The notes under the pieces: generated by a model | What the model was told of the DNA's origin: nothing | Seen by the model: only the letters and a program-made list of their open reading frames with translations | Databases searched by the model: none | From: an uncultured delta proteobacterium | Lineage (GTDB): Bacteria; Desulfobacterota; Desulfovibrionia; Desulfovibrionales; Desulfovibrionaceae | Direction of reading: 5' to 3' | NCBI GenBank assembly: GCA_900079685.1 | Contig: LT599018.1 | Location: forward strand, 2,085,486 to 2,149,485 | DNA length: 64,000 nt | Part shown: positions 39,551 through 47,566 of the stretch, one piece after another | Numbering within the stretch: the first letter of the stretch is position 1 | How the letters are laid out: every line of letters begins with the position of its first letter | Made by a program: the position numbers and the translations under genes

Positions 39551-40819
39551 CTATGCCGTCTGTCGCTTTCTAAAAATACCATGCTCCAGAATGATGACCG
39601 CCAAGGTCCCCATGACAAACCCGTTGCCGATCACGGGGCGGAGCATTTCCGGAAACGCATTGAAAATGCTTGCCGGAGCGAAGGAAATGATGATCCCCAC
39701 CATGAGCGGCAGCCCCACCGTCATGCCGGAGGTGAAATCCGTAACGCCTTTTCCCGCCGCCAGCATTATCAGGCCGCTGGCGAGTTGGGCCGCCATCAAA
39801 TACAGCAAGAGCGCGCCCATGACCGGGCCGGGGATGGCCCCGAGGATCATGACGAATTTCGGGAAAAAAGCGCACAGCGCGAGGCCCGCGCCCGCCGGGA
39901 TAAGGGCGAAGCGCGACGCGCAGCCCGTGGCCGTTATCAGCCCGGCGCTGAGGGAGAAATCCACCGGCCCGATAACCCCGAGCCCGCCGGAAACCGCGTT
40001 GGCAAGGCCCGCAAACCCCACACCCCGCCGGGTGCGGCTGTCCATGCCGTCGGCGTTCAGCATCTGCCCCACGGCCTCGATGGACCCGAGCTCGTTGACG
40101 GTCAGGGCCAGGAAACAGAACACAAAGGCCAGCAGCGTGCCGGGGTGGAATTCCGGTGAAATGGTCCAGGAAAAGGCGGCTGTCGACCCGAGGGGGGCGG
40201 AAAAACCGGCCGGAACACCCCGGAAAAAGCAAAACGCCAGCGTGCCGCCGATCAGGCCGATGAGCACGGTCAGCGACTTGAACACGCCTTTCAGGATATC
40301 GTTGATGCACAGAAGCGCGAAAACCGTCACAAACGCGAAGCAGAAGGGAAAGATGCCGCCGCCCGCCCCCTCGCCGATGAGCCGCAGGATCGTGGGGCTG
40401 AGGGTGAAGGCGATGAGCACAAGCACCACGGCCACAATGCGCGGGGTGAAAAAAACGCGCACATACGCGAGCATGCCCGAGAACCCGGCAACGGCGAGGA
40501 GGATGCCGCCCAGGAAAATAGCGGTGTAGAGCGCGTCAACCCCCACGGCGATGGAAGCGAGAATGCCCACAAGGAGCGTGGAAGCCGGGCCGATGACCAG
40601 CGGCAGCCGGTGGCCGATCAGCACCTGGACCACGGTGGCCGTGCCGAGAACCGCGAGGAGCTTTTGCAGATACCAGACCTGGGCCGCCACGTCCGTAAAA
40701 TGAAGCCGCGTGACCACGGCCCCCAGTATCACCACGCTGGGCAGCGTCACAATCCACCATTGCACCCCGTAGAGAAAAAACGCCAACGGCGGGGGGAAGT
40801 CGTTCAGTCCGTATCGCAT
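39551..40819 (-). CDS. NCS2-family xanthine/uracil permease
   Basis: The 422-residue protein has about twelve hydrophobic segments and NCS2 motifs such as LVIGPASTLLVGILAS, TVNELGSIEAVGQML and the stretch GFAGLANAVSGGLGVIGPVDFSLSAG cut across the fifth to eighth helices. The canonical QNxGxxxxT region is altered, so the base specificity is uncertain. The start at 40819 (MRYGLNDFPPP, with GGAAAA upstream) is preferred over one 22 codons earlier. It is divergent from fur. Confidence 0.85.
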   Translation of the reverse strand: MRYGLNDFPPPLAFFLYGVQWWIVTLPSVVILGAVVTRLHFTDVAAQVWYLQKLLAVLGTATVVQVLIGHRLPLVIGPASTLLVGILASIAVGVDALYTAIFLGGILLAVAGFSGMLAYVRVFFTPRIVAVVLVLIAFTLSPTILRLIGEGAGGGIFPFCFAFVTVFALLCINDILKGVFKSLTVLIGLIGGTLAFCFFRGVPAGFSAPLGSTAAFSWTISPEFHPGTLLAFVFCFLALTVNELGSIEAVGQMLNADGMDSRTRRGVGFAGLANAVSGGLGVIGPVDFSLSAGLITATGCASRFALIPAGAGLALCAFFPKFVMILGAIPGPVMGALLLYLMAAQLASGLIMLAAGKGVTDFTSGMTVGLPLMVGIIISFAPASIFNAFPEMLRPVIGNGFVMGTLAVIILEHGIFRKRQTA

Positions 40820-40906
40820 TGCATTTTTCCGGATAGTATGTGATGGCGGGTATGCCGGGGTCTTCCGTCCCACAACCGTTTTCAATAAACAGGCGGCTAT
40901 CCGCCC

Positions 40907-40950
40907 TAGGCAAAAGGGACAATTTCATATATAATTGATAATGATTGAAA
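40907..40950 (+). promoter_or_regulatory. fur promoter with overlapping Fur-box-like operator
   Basis: TAGGCA (40907-40912), 17 bases and a perfect TATAAT (40930-40935) form the core promoter. The overlapping AT-rich stretch ATTGATAATGATTGAAA (to 40950) resembles a Fur box (GATAATGAT core). This would give autorepression of fur. It also lies upstream of the divergent permease gene. Confidence 0.6.
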
Positions 40951-41001
40951 GCGCGAGAGCGTTTACGCTACAACCAACGACAAGGATTATCAAGGCCACC
41001 C

Positions 41002-41433
41002 ATGAAACAGGCATTGAAGCAGTTCTCTGATTACGTCACCGCCAACGGGCTCAAATTTACGCCCCAGCGCCGTCTGATCGCGGACGTGTTTCTGCGGCAG
41101 ACCGGGCACTTGAGCACCGAGGAGTTGTACGACAGGGTCCGCAAGGAAGATCCTTCCATCGGGCAGGCCACGGTCTACCGCACGCTCAAGCTTTTCTGCG
41201 ATTCCGGCCTCGCCAAGGAAGTCCATTTCGGCGACGGCATGGCGCGCTATGAAAGCACTTCCAATTCCGTGCACCACGACCACCTCATCTGCATCGGCTG
41301 CGGCAAACAGGTGGAGTTCATGGACGCGGAAATCGAAAAATTGCAGGAAAAGCTGGCCGAGAAAAACGGCTTTCTCCTGACCTCCCACCATATGTATCTG
41401 TACGGCGTGTGCCCTGCCTGCCGGAAAAAATAG
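41002..41433 (+). CDS. fur: Fur-family metalloregulator
   Basis: The 143-residue protein has the winged helix LKFTPQRRLIADVFLRQTGHLSTEEL, then the recognition helix ATVYRTLKLF. The metal-binding SVHHDHLICIGCGKQVEF follows, and a second CxxC (CPACRKK) ends the protein, giving the structural zinc site of Fur proteins. It should repress iron-responsive genes. The start at 41002 gives standard length. Zur or PerR cannot be fully excluded. Confidence 0.85.
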   Translation: MKQALKQFSDYVTANGLKFTPQRRLIADVFLRQTGHLSTEELYDRVRKEDPSIGQATVYRTLKLFCDSGLAKEVHFGDGMARYESTSNSVHHDHLICIGCGKQVEFMDAEIEKLQEKLAEKNGFLLTSHHMYLYGVCPACRKK

Positions 41434-41529
41434 CCGCCCTTCCCTAAAAACGTTCCAGAAAGCGCCGTCCGCGAAAAACGGGCGGCGCTTGTCGCTGCGG
41501 CCCGCTTTCCCGATCGGGGCGCCGGGCGC

Positions 41530-41558
41530 AAAAAAACCGGGGGCCATGCGGCCCCCGG
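41530..41558 (-). terminator. Terminator of the silent porin copy
   Basis: On the minus strand a 9-bp stem (CCGGGGGCC with its complement, 41537-41558) is followed by seven Ts. The same hairpin follows the expressed porin at 46385-46413, so the duplication includes the terminator. Confidence 0.85.
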
Positions 41559-41582
41559 CGAAACGTCTGTGCTGAAAGACTT

Positions 41583-43011
41583 TTAGAACATGTACTGCAC
41601 ACCGACGCCGGTGAGGAAGTTGCCCTTGGTGTCGTCTTTGTCAGTCCAGGAATCACCCAGTTCGAGCTGGATGTAGCCAACGTCAAAGCGGAAGCTCAGG
41701 TTTTCGTTAACCTTGTATTCGTTGACCAGGTTGACTTCCCAAGCGTGGTCGGAGGTGGTAAGCTGGCGTTCGCCGAAGGTGTTGTTGGCACCAGCGCGCA
41801 CGCTTCTCTTGTTGTCGACGGAATCACCCTTGTTGGTGCCGCCGTACCACATACCGGTGAGGGTGTGCTTCAGGTTGTCCACGAAGGACACGTCGGCGAT
41901 CTTGATGCCCATGCCCCACATGCCCTGGCCGGTGTTGCTCAGGTAGCCGTCCCAACGACGCCAGCTGGCGCCGGCAAGGCCGTAGAGGGCGTTGCTCATG
42001 TTGAAGGCGCCGTCGGCGCTGATGATGGGCAGCTGGCCGAAGTCGTCGTCGTCGTCGTTGCCGGAGGAGTAGAAGCCGATGGCGGACAGGGAGCCAAAGG
42101 AGAACTTGTAGCCGATGTCGCCGGCGACCATCCAGCCGGACATGTCGTAATCGCTGTCGCCGGTATCGACACGGCCGTACATGCCGTCGAGTTTCACGAA
42201 GAAGGGATCGAGAACGGGCAGTTCAAAGGTCGTGCCGATCCACCAACCGTAGGCCTGGTCGTCGCGGTCGCCTTTGGCGGCGATGGCGGCTTTGCCAGCT
42301 TTGGTGACGGCGGTGCCGGCGGGGTTCCAGGTGGGCTGGGTCGCGGCAACGGAGTTAATCGACGCGCCGTTGTAGTTCAGCTTGTTGCTGAAGAAATCGC
42401 TGTCTTTGCCGATAACGGCGGCAATGGCCCAGGGGCTGAAGCGCACGACATCGGTTTTGATGGGCAGGATGACGCCGAACACGTCCATGTCGTCCAGTTC
42501 GTTTTTGCCGTCGGCCTGGGTGGTGTCGTCATAGTAGTTGCGGTCGTAAGGACGCGCCCAGAACGCGGTCAGGCCGAATTCCGGCGTGAACTGGTTGGAC
42601 ACGGACACGCCGGCCACGTCAGCGTTCAGCACCGGGTTCCAGATGGAGGCGCCGGGCAGGTTGATGCCCTGCACGCCCATGCGGGTCTTGACCTGGGTGT
42701 TGGGAATGGTCCAATCCAGGTGAGCGCGCTTGATAACAAAGGTGCTGTTGTCGGCGTTGATCGCGCCGTAGGAGTTAGCCGGGCCGGTGCCTTTGCCGCT
42801 GTCGCCCCAGTGGATGTTGTTTTCCAGGTTCAACAGGGCGCTGAGGTTTTCGTCAGCGATGAACTGGATCTGCACGCGGGTACGCTGGCGGGCGCGGACG
42901 CGGTCGGCATGTTTGCCGGTGTCGTCTTTTTTAACCAGGAGGGGGTTGGTGGCGTAGCTGTACCAGAACCACCACTGACCATTAACCTTCACGTCGATGG
43001 CGGAGGCGGCG
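41583..43011 (-). pseudogene. Silent porin copy lacking start, signal peptide and promoter
   Basis: From codon 20 or so to the stop, this copy encodes the same protein as the porin at 44875-46359, with no indel. Its 5' end is cut at 43011. Upstream the frame reads FQAAASAIDVK and meets two TAA stops at once, so no ATG, ribosome binding site or signal peptide is present. A GTG at 42992 could start a 469-residue protein, but it could not be exported. The frame remains open, which suggests recent origin or upkeep by gene conversion. Confidence 0.85.
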
Positions 43012-43099
43012 GCTTGAAAGATCTCTTATTATAGCACCGATTTATCAGAATTAAGACAATTGGTACAATTATATATACCAAGAAGAATACCAACGTTTG
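43012..43099. other. AT-rich junction upstream of the silent porin
   Basis: The stretch between the truncated porin and the integrase stop is AT-rich. On the minus strand it holds a perfect TATAAT about 20 bases before the porin junction and an inverted repeat TTGGTA / TACCAA (about 43060-43082). A TTGACA lies further upstream. It looks like regulatory or attachment-site DNA brought in from elsewhere. No reading frame is evident. Confidence 0.5.
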
Positions 43100-44341
43100 T
43101 CAACGCTGCGTGCGCGGTTGCGGATAGCGCCAAAGGCCGGTCGCGGCCGCGTCCGCTCGGCCTTGGCGCAAAGCGTCAAGGTAGTCAGCCCATTCCTGCA
43201 TCATCCGGCGTCTCTCCGGCAGGTATTCCGCATAGTTATAGGCTGCCCTGATACTGTTGCGCTCGCCGTGGGCGAGTTGCCGTTCTATCCAATCCCTGTT
43301 GTACCCCTGCTCGTTCAAAAGGGTGCTCGCCATGCTCCGGAAGCCGTGCATCGTCATGGCGACCTTGTCGTACCCCATCCGCCGCAACCCGGCCAACAGG
43401 GTCATATCGCTTATGGGCGCGTTGTTTGCCCGCATGCTGGGAAACAAAAAACGGGATTTGCCGGTAAATTTATAAAGATCTTCAAGAATCTCACGAACCT
43501 GCCGGGCAAGCGGGACAATATGCTGGATGCGCATTTTCATCCGGGATGCCGGGATGCGCCATTCCCCATCCGCGAGGTTGAATTCCGCCCATTCCGCCCG
43601 CCGGAGCTCCCCGGGGCGGACGAAAACATACGGGGCCATCCGGAGGGACGCCCTGACCACGGCATTTCCCGAGTAGGCATCTATGTCCCGGAGAAGAATC
43701 CCGATCGCGTGCGGGTCCGTAATGGTGGCAAAACTTGTGCTTCTGAAGGGAGAGAGCGCGCCCTTGAGGTCCGCCGCGGGGTCTCTTTCCGAACGGCCCG
43801 TGCTGATGGCGTAACGGAAAATCTGGCTGCAATTCTGCAAGGCCCTATGCGCCGCATCAACCGCGCCGGAAGCCTCGATGCGCCGCAAGGCCTGTAAAAG
43901 TTCCGGCGCGCTTATGCGGTTAACGGGCGATGATCCTATTGGCGGAAAAATATGTTTTTCAAGGCGGTTAATAACATTCTCAGCATGGGCTGCGGCCCAG
44001 GATCCCTTGCGGAGCGAATACCATTCCCTGGCGACCACTTCGAAACTGTTGGCCGCTTCCGCCCAGGCCGCCGCCTTGAGAGCCTTTTTGTGCTCTCCGG
44101 GGTCAATGCCCGCCGCGAGCAGCTCCTTGGTTTCCTCCCGGCGCCTGCGGGCGGCTTTCAAGCTTACAGCGGGGTAAGTCCCGAAGCTCAGTGTCTTCTG
44201 CTTGCCGCCGAAACGGTATCCCATACGCCACAGCCTGCCGCCGATGCCGGAGACATGGATGTACAAGCCGCCGCCGTCGGAAAATTTCCGGACAGTGCCG
44301 TTTCCTTTCAAACCGCGCAGAAATGAATCCGTCAATTTCAT
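43100..44341 (-). CDS. P4-type tyrosine recombinase/integrase
   Basis: The 413-residue protein starts MKLTDSFLRGLKGNGTVRKF with the DUF4102 arm-binding domain (to about residue 95). A core-binding domain follows, then the catalytic domain with the first Arg in FVRPGELRRAEW, HxxR in TMHGFRSMASTLL, a second His in QLAHGERN and the tyrosine in AAYNYAEYL. Such enzymes normally integrate genomic islands. Here it stands alone between two inverted porin copies, with no other phage or island gene. AAGGGG precedes the ATG. Confidence 0.9.
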   Translation of the reverse strand: MKLTDSFLRGLKGNGTVRKFSDGGGLYIHVSGIGGRLWRMGYRFGGKQKTLSFGTYPAVSLKAARRRREETKELLAAGIDPGEHKKALKAAAWAEAANSFEVVAREWYSLRKGSWAAAHAENVINRLEKHIFPPIGSSPVNRISAPELLQALRRIEASGAVDAAHRALQNCSQIFRYAISTGRSERDPAADLKGALSPFRSTSFATITDPHAIGILLRDIDAYSGNAVVRASLRMAPYVFVRPGELRRAEWAEFNLADGEWRIPASRMKMRIQHIVPLARQVREILEDLYKFTGKSRFLFPSMRANNAPISDMTLLAGLRRMGYDKVAMTMHGFRSMASTLLNEQGYNRDWIERQLAHGERNSIRAAYNYAEYLPERRRMMQEWADYLDALRQGRADAAATGLWRYPQPRTQR

Positions 44342-44482
44342 GCCTACCCCTTGATCGCCGGAAAGCATTATAGGACAATATATATCGTGTATGCCGCTGG
44401 TATCTTTTTCCACAAAAAATACAATACCAGCAAATATACCACCACTTTTACAGCTTGTTACGATAAAAAAAATACAGACCAA

Positions 44483-44874
44483 CCGGATGCCGGCTTGACA
44501 ATACGAAAAATAGTTATCCGTCAGTTGATATTTATATATGATAGTGAATGTTTATGACAGTTTATTCGCAACCCACAAGAAAAAAAATTTTTCTGCGGTG
44601 AAATTTCCATCAAAAAGCGGCGGAAGGAAGGGTTTAAAATTTTATACCGGAGTGTTGCGGGAAAAGAGTGCTTCGTTTTCGGTATAAAAAATTTTACCAA
44701 TAAAAATCAAATTGTTATATATAAAACATATCTCAACCTACTGAAAAAAATTTGAACTCTGATTGACATATTTTTCCCACACCCGTAATCCTGCAACTAC
44801 GCGTGGAATCACGCGGAAGAAACGTCTGGCTAAGGTTGATTCATCAATTTTTTTTGCAAAAGAAGGAAGCAACA
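44483..44874 (+). promoter_or_regulatory. Long AT-rich control region of the expressed porin
   Basis: About 390 bases without a gene. It contains an imperfect inverted repeat with 19-base arms (GGTTTAAAATTTTATACCG and the complement of GGTAAAATTTTTTATACCG, about 44633-44697). It also contains TTGACA at 44763-44768 with a poor -10 (TAATCC) 17 bases on, and a small hairpin CGCGTG-GAAT-CACGCG (44800-44815) in the probable 5' untranslated region. The ribosome binding site AAGAAGGAAG is at 44860-44869. The arms may bind a regulator or the neighbouring recombinase. Confidence 0.5.
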
Positions 44875-46359
44875 ATGAAAAAACTTCTCACTCTCGTAGT
44901 GGCTCTGGGTGTGGTTCTGGGTTCGCTCGGCGCCGCCTCCGCCATCGACGTGAAGGTTAATGGTCAGTGGTGGTTCTGGTACAGCTACGCCACCAACCCC
45001 CTCCTGGTTAAAAAAGACGACACCGGCAAACATGCCGACCGCGTCCGCGCCCGCCAGCGTACCCGCGTGCAGATCCAGTTCATCGCTGACGAAAACCTCA
45101 GCGCCCTGTTGAACCTGGAAAACAACATCCACTGGGGCGACAGCGGCAAAGGCACCGGCCCGGCTAACTCCTACGGCGCGATCAACGCCGACAACAGCAC
45201 CTTTGTTATCAAGCGCGCTCACCTGGATTGGACCATTCCCAACACCCAGGTCAAGACCCGCATGGGCGTGCAGGGCATCAACCTGCCCGGCGCCTCCATC
45301 TGGAACCCGGTGCTGAACGCTGACGTGGCCGGCGTGTCCGTGTCCAACCAGTTCACGCCGGAATTCGGCCTGACCGCGTTCTGGGCGCGTCCTTACGACC
45401 GCAACTACTATGACGACACCACCCAGGCCGACGGCAAAAACGAACTGGACGACATGGACGTGTTCGGCGTCATCCTGCCCATCAAAACCGATGTCGTGCG
45501 CTTCAGCCCCTGGGCCATTGCCGCCGTTATCGGCAAAGACAGCGATTTCTTCAGCAACAAGCTGAACTACAACGGCGCGTCGATTAACTCCGTTGCCGCG
45601 ACCCAGCCCACCTGGAACCCCGCCGGCACCGCCGTCACCAAAGCTGGCAAAGCCGCCATCGCCGCCAAAGGCGACCGCGACGACCAGGCCTACGGTTGGT
45701 GGATCGGCACGACCTTTGAACTGCCCGTTCTCGATCCCTTCTTCGTGAAACTCGACGGCATGTACGGCCGTGTCGATACCGGCGACAGCGATTACGACAT
45801 GTCCGGCTGGATGGTCGCCGGCGACATCGGCTACAAGTTCTCCTTTGGCTCCCTGTCCGCCATCGGCTTCTACTCCTCCGGCAACGACGACGACGACGAC
45901 TTCGGCCAGCTGCCCATCATCAGCGCCGACGGCGCCTTCAACATGAGCAACGCCCTCTACGGCCTTGCCGGCGCCAGCTGGCGTCGTTGGGACGGCTACC
46001 TGAGCAACACCGGCCAGGGCATGTGGGGCATGGGCATCAAGATCGCCGACGTGTCCTTCGTGGACAACCTGAAGCACACCCTCACCGGTATGTGGTACGG
46101 CGGCACCAACAAGGGTGATTCCGTCGACAACAAGAGAAGCGTGCGCGCTGGTGCCAACAACACCTTCGGCGAACGCCAGCTTACCACCTCCGACCACGCT
46201 TGGGAAGTCAACCTGGTCAACGAATACAAGGTTAACGAAAACCTGAGCTTCCGCTTTGACGTTGGCTACATCCAGCTCGAACTGGGTGATTCCTGGACTG
46301 ACAAAGACGACACCAAGGGCAACTTCCTCACCGGCGTCGGTGTGCAGTACATGTTCTAA
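44875..46359 (+). CDS. Outer-membrane trimeric porin (Desulfovibrio type), expressed copy
   Basis: The 494-residue precursor starts MKKLLTLVVALGVVLGSLG with cleavage after AASA. The mature part is a 16-strand-like beta-barrel, rich in Trp, Tyr and Asp, with a DDDDDF loop near residue 345, and it ends in QYMF with the terminal aromatic residue needed for barrel assembly. It matches what I know of abundant homotrimeric porins of Desulfovibrio. The mature sequence is duplicated in inverted orientation at 41583-43011. Confidence 0.92.
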   Translation: MKKLLTLVVALGVVLGSLGAASAIDVKVNGQWWFWYSYATNPLLVKKDDTGKHADRVRARQRTRVQIQFIADENLSALLNLENNIHWGDSGKGTGPANSYGAINADNSTFVIKRAHLDWTIPNTQVKTRMGVQGINLPGASIWNPVLNADVAGVSVSNQFTPEFGLTAFWARPYDRNYYDDTTQADGKNELDDMDVFGVILPIKTDVVRFSPWAIAAVIGKDSDFFSNKLNYNGASINSVAATQPTWNPAGTAVTKAGKAAIAAKGDRDDQAYGWWIGTTFELPVLDPFFVKLDGMYGRVDTGDSDYDMSGWMVAGDIGYKFSFGSLSAIGFYSSGNDDDDDFGQLPIISADGAFNMSNALYGLAGASWRRWDGYLSNTGQGMWGMGIKIADVSFVDNLKHTLTGMWYGGTNKGDSVDNKRSVRAGANNTFGERQLTTSDHAWEVNLVNEYKVNENLSFRFDVGYIQLELGDSWTDKDDTKGNFLTGVGVQYMF

Positions 46360-46412
46360 AGGTCGTTCAGCACAGACGTTTCGACGGGGGCCGCATGGCC
46401 CCCGGTTTTTTT
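44931..46412 (+). repeat. Right arm of the 1.48-kb inverted repeat (porin locus)
   Basis: This is the inverted partner of 41530-43011. The homology begins inside the signal-peptide codons (CGCCGCCTCC) and ends in the T-run of the terminator. Recombination between the arms would flip the 1.9-kb spacer and attach the promoter and signal peptide to the other copy. Confidence 0.88.
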
Positions 46413-46413
46413 T
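46385..46413 (+). terminator. Porin terminator
   Basis: The stem CGGGGGCC / GGCCCCCG with loop GCAT is followed by eight Ts (46406-46413). It lies 25 bases after the porin stop codon. Confidence 0.9.
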
Positions 46414-46527
46414 CGCCTGAAACGGAACGGGAGCCTTCGTTCACGGCTGTTTTTCCTCTGGAAGAAACGGCGGGACCGCCGTATGCTGCGGCAACGGAAA
46501 AAACCGCCCGGAACAGCGAGGATGCCG

Positions 46528-46899
46528 ATGAAAGACAGTATAGCCTGGCCGCGCCCCTACCTCTGGCTCCACGATTACGCCCGGGCGAAACCGGAGGCGG
46601 AAGTGGAGCACCGGGAAAGCTGGGACGCGATTCTCTACCGCCTGCACGGCAAAATATTCGCCCTGCTCGTCCGTAACAAGGTGGACGGCGTGCTGCTCAA
46701 CCTCAAGTGCGATCCCTATCTGTCCCTCCTCTTCCGCGAACGGTACGCAACCGTGATGCCGGGCTGGCACATGAACAAGCTCCACTGGATATCCCTCTCC
46801 TTGCGCGGCCGGACGCCGGAAGCGGTCTGCAAGGAGTTGGTGGACATCTCCTACGACCTTGTCCGGGCGGGCCTGCCCGCCTCGCTGCGGAACGGGTGA
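46528..46899 (+). CDS. MmcQ/YjbR-family protein
   Basis: The 123-residue protein starts MKDSIAWPRPYLWLHDY. It has the MmcQ/YjbR core RLHGKIFALLVRNKVDGVLL, CDPYLSLLFRERYATVMPGWHMNKLHWISL and a final helix (ELVDISYDLV). The family has a double-wing DNA-binding-like fold, and its role is unknown. The start at 46528 is chosen for its spacing from GCGAGG. A strong hairpin follows. Confidence 0.85.
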   Translation: MKDSIAWPRPYLWLHDYARAKPEAEVEHRESWDAILYRLHGKIFALLVRNKVDGVLLNLKCDPYLSLLFRERYATVMPGWHMNKLHWISLSLRGRTPEAVCKELVDISYDLVRAGLPASLRNG

Positions 46900-46910
46900 G
46901 AGGGGAGAAA

Positions 46911-46944
46911 CAAACGCCGCCCCGGTGGACCGGGGCGGCGTTTG
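46911..46944. terminator. Hairpin between mmcQ-like and small membrane gene
   Basis: A 15-bp perfect stem (CAAACGCCGCCCCGG with its complement) surrounds the loop TGGA. It lies between two convergent genes and could stop both. Confidence 0.75.
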
Positions 46945-46982
46945 TTATGGACAGCGGCCGCGCGGGCCGCGTCAGTGGTGAA

Positions 46983-47180
46983 CTACAGGGTAAAAAGATA
47001 CGCGCCCAAAAGAATCAGGCCGGAAACCGCGAGACCATACCAGAAGAACCGCCGGCCCAGTTGCGCCTCGGCCGGGTCCATGGGGTTGTGCACGCGAAGC
47101 GCTTCCGCGCGGGATTCCGCATACAGTTCCGTTCTTTCGACAGGCATGTCGAAAAGTCTCTGGTCATATACAGTTTGCAT
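46983..47180 (-). CDS. Small single-span membrane protein
   Basis: The 65-residue protein starts MQTVYDQRLFDMPVERTELY and ends in one membrane helix (FFWYGLAVSGLILLGAYLF), so it is probably anchored by its tail with the N-terminus in the cytoplasm. GGAGGAAAATGCA gives a strong ribosome binding site and fixes the start. The function is unknown. An operator-like inverted repeat lies just upstream. Confidence 0.7.
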   Translation of the reverse strand: MQTVYDQRLFDMPVERTELYAESRAEALRVHNPMDPAEAQLGRRFFWYGLAVSGLILLGAYLFTL

Positions 47181-47202
47181 TGCATTTTCCTCCGAAAGTG
47201 CG

Positions 47203-47345
47203 TTGTTCCACACATATTGCGGAACAACAGTATAGACGTAATATTTTTTTACAGTGAGTCAAGACCGTTTCTGTAAAAATGACCCACTGTTTCTATACGG
47301 ACAGCGGGTATGATCCCAATGAATTTATTTGTCAACAAATAAATT
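47203..47345. promoter_or_regulatory. Cluster of palindromes upstream of the small membrane gene
   Basis: Three inverted repeats are visible. GTTGTTCC / GGAACAAC occupies 47203-47210 and 47221-47228. ACAGTGAGTC / GACCCACTGT (one mismatch) occupies 47251-47260 and 47281-47290. A 24-bp palindrome at 47322-47345 has perfect 11-base arms (AATTTATTTGT). They look like operators rather than terminators. The rest of the 350-base gap up to 47511 shows no gene. Confidence 0.5.
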
Positions 47346-47511
47346 TATGAAAGCAGATTTTTATGGAAAACCTATTCTTATTGAATGTTTTTTTATTGAT
47401 TACGTATAGAAAACTCCCACCACTCCTACAGAAACAATATTTTTTAACGTAGCGCCTGCGCTCCCGGCGGGAGGGGCCGGGGTTGCCGCTTCGCCGGACG
47501 GCAGCCGCAAA

Positions 47512-47543
47512 AAAAGGGAGCCGGGCCGGACCCTCTCCCTTTT
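47512..47543 (-). terminator. Terminator of the histidine kinase gene
   Basis: On the minus strand AAAAGGGAG pairs with CTCCCTTTT (47512-47520 and 47535-47543) and is followed by further Ts. It lies 24 bases beyond the kinase stop codon. Confidence 0.75.
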
Positions 47544-47566
47544 CCCGCCGCAGAGCGGCCGCCCGC

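Larger units (their letters stand above)
41530..43011 (-). repeat. Left arm of a 1.48-kb inverted repeat (porin locus)
   Basis: The arm matches 44931-46412 in inverted orientation over 1482 bases. The few differences I see lie mainly in the 3' untranslated part (for example AAAAGTCTTTCAG against AAAGGTCGTTCAG). It covers the mature porin frame and its terminator. The spacer between the arms is 43012-44930. Confidence 0.88.

Noticed and set aside
41745-43034. Long open frame antisense to the silent porin, and its twin opposite the expressed porin (44830-46197)
   Set aside because: Both are mirror images of the porin codons. Their Val/Gly-rich composition has no protein-like pattern, and they exist twice only because the porin is duplicated.
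43100-44341. Integrase as the end of a prophage or genomic island
   Set aside because: No phage structural gene, no tRNA gene and no attachment-site pair were found in the neighbourhood. Housekeeping-type genes continue on both sides of the porin repeats.
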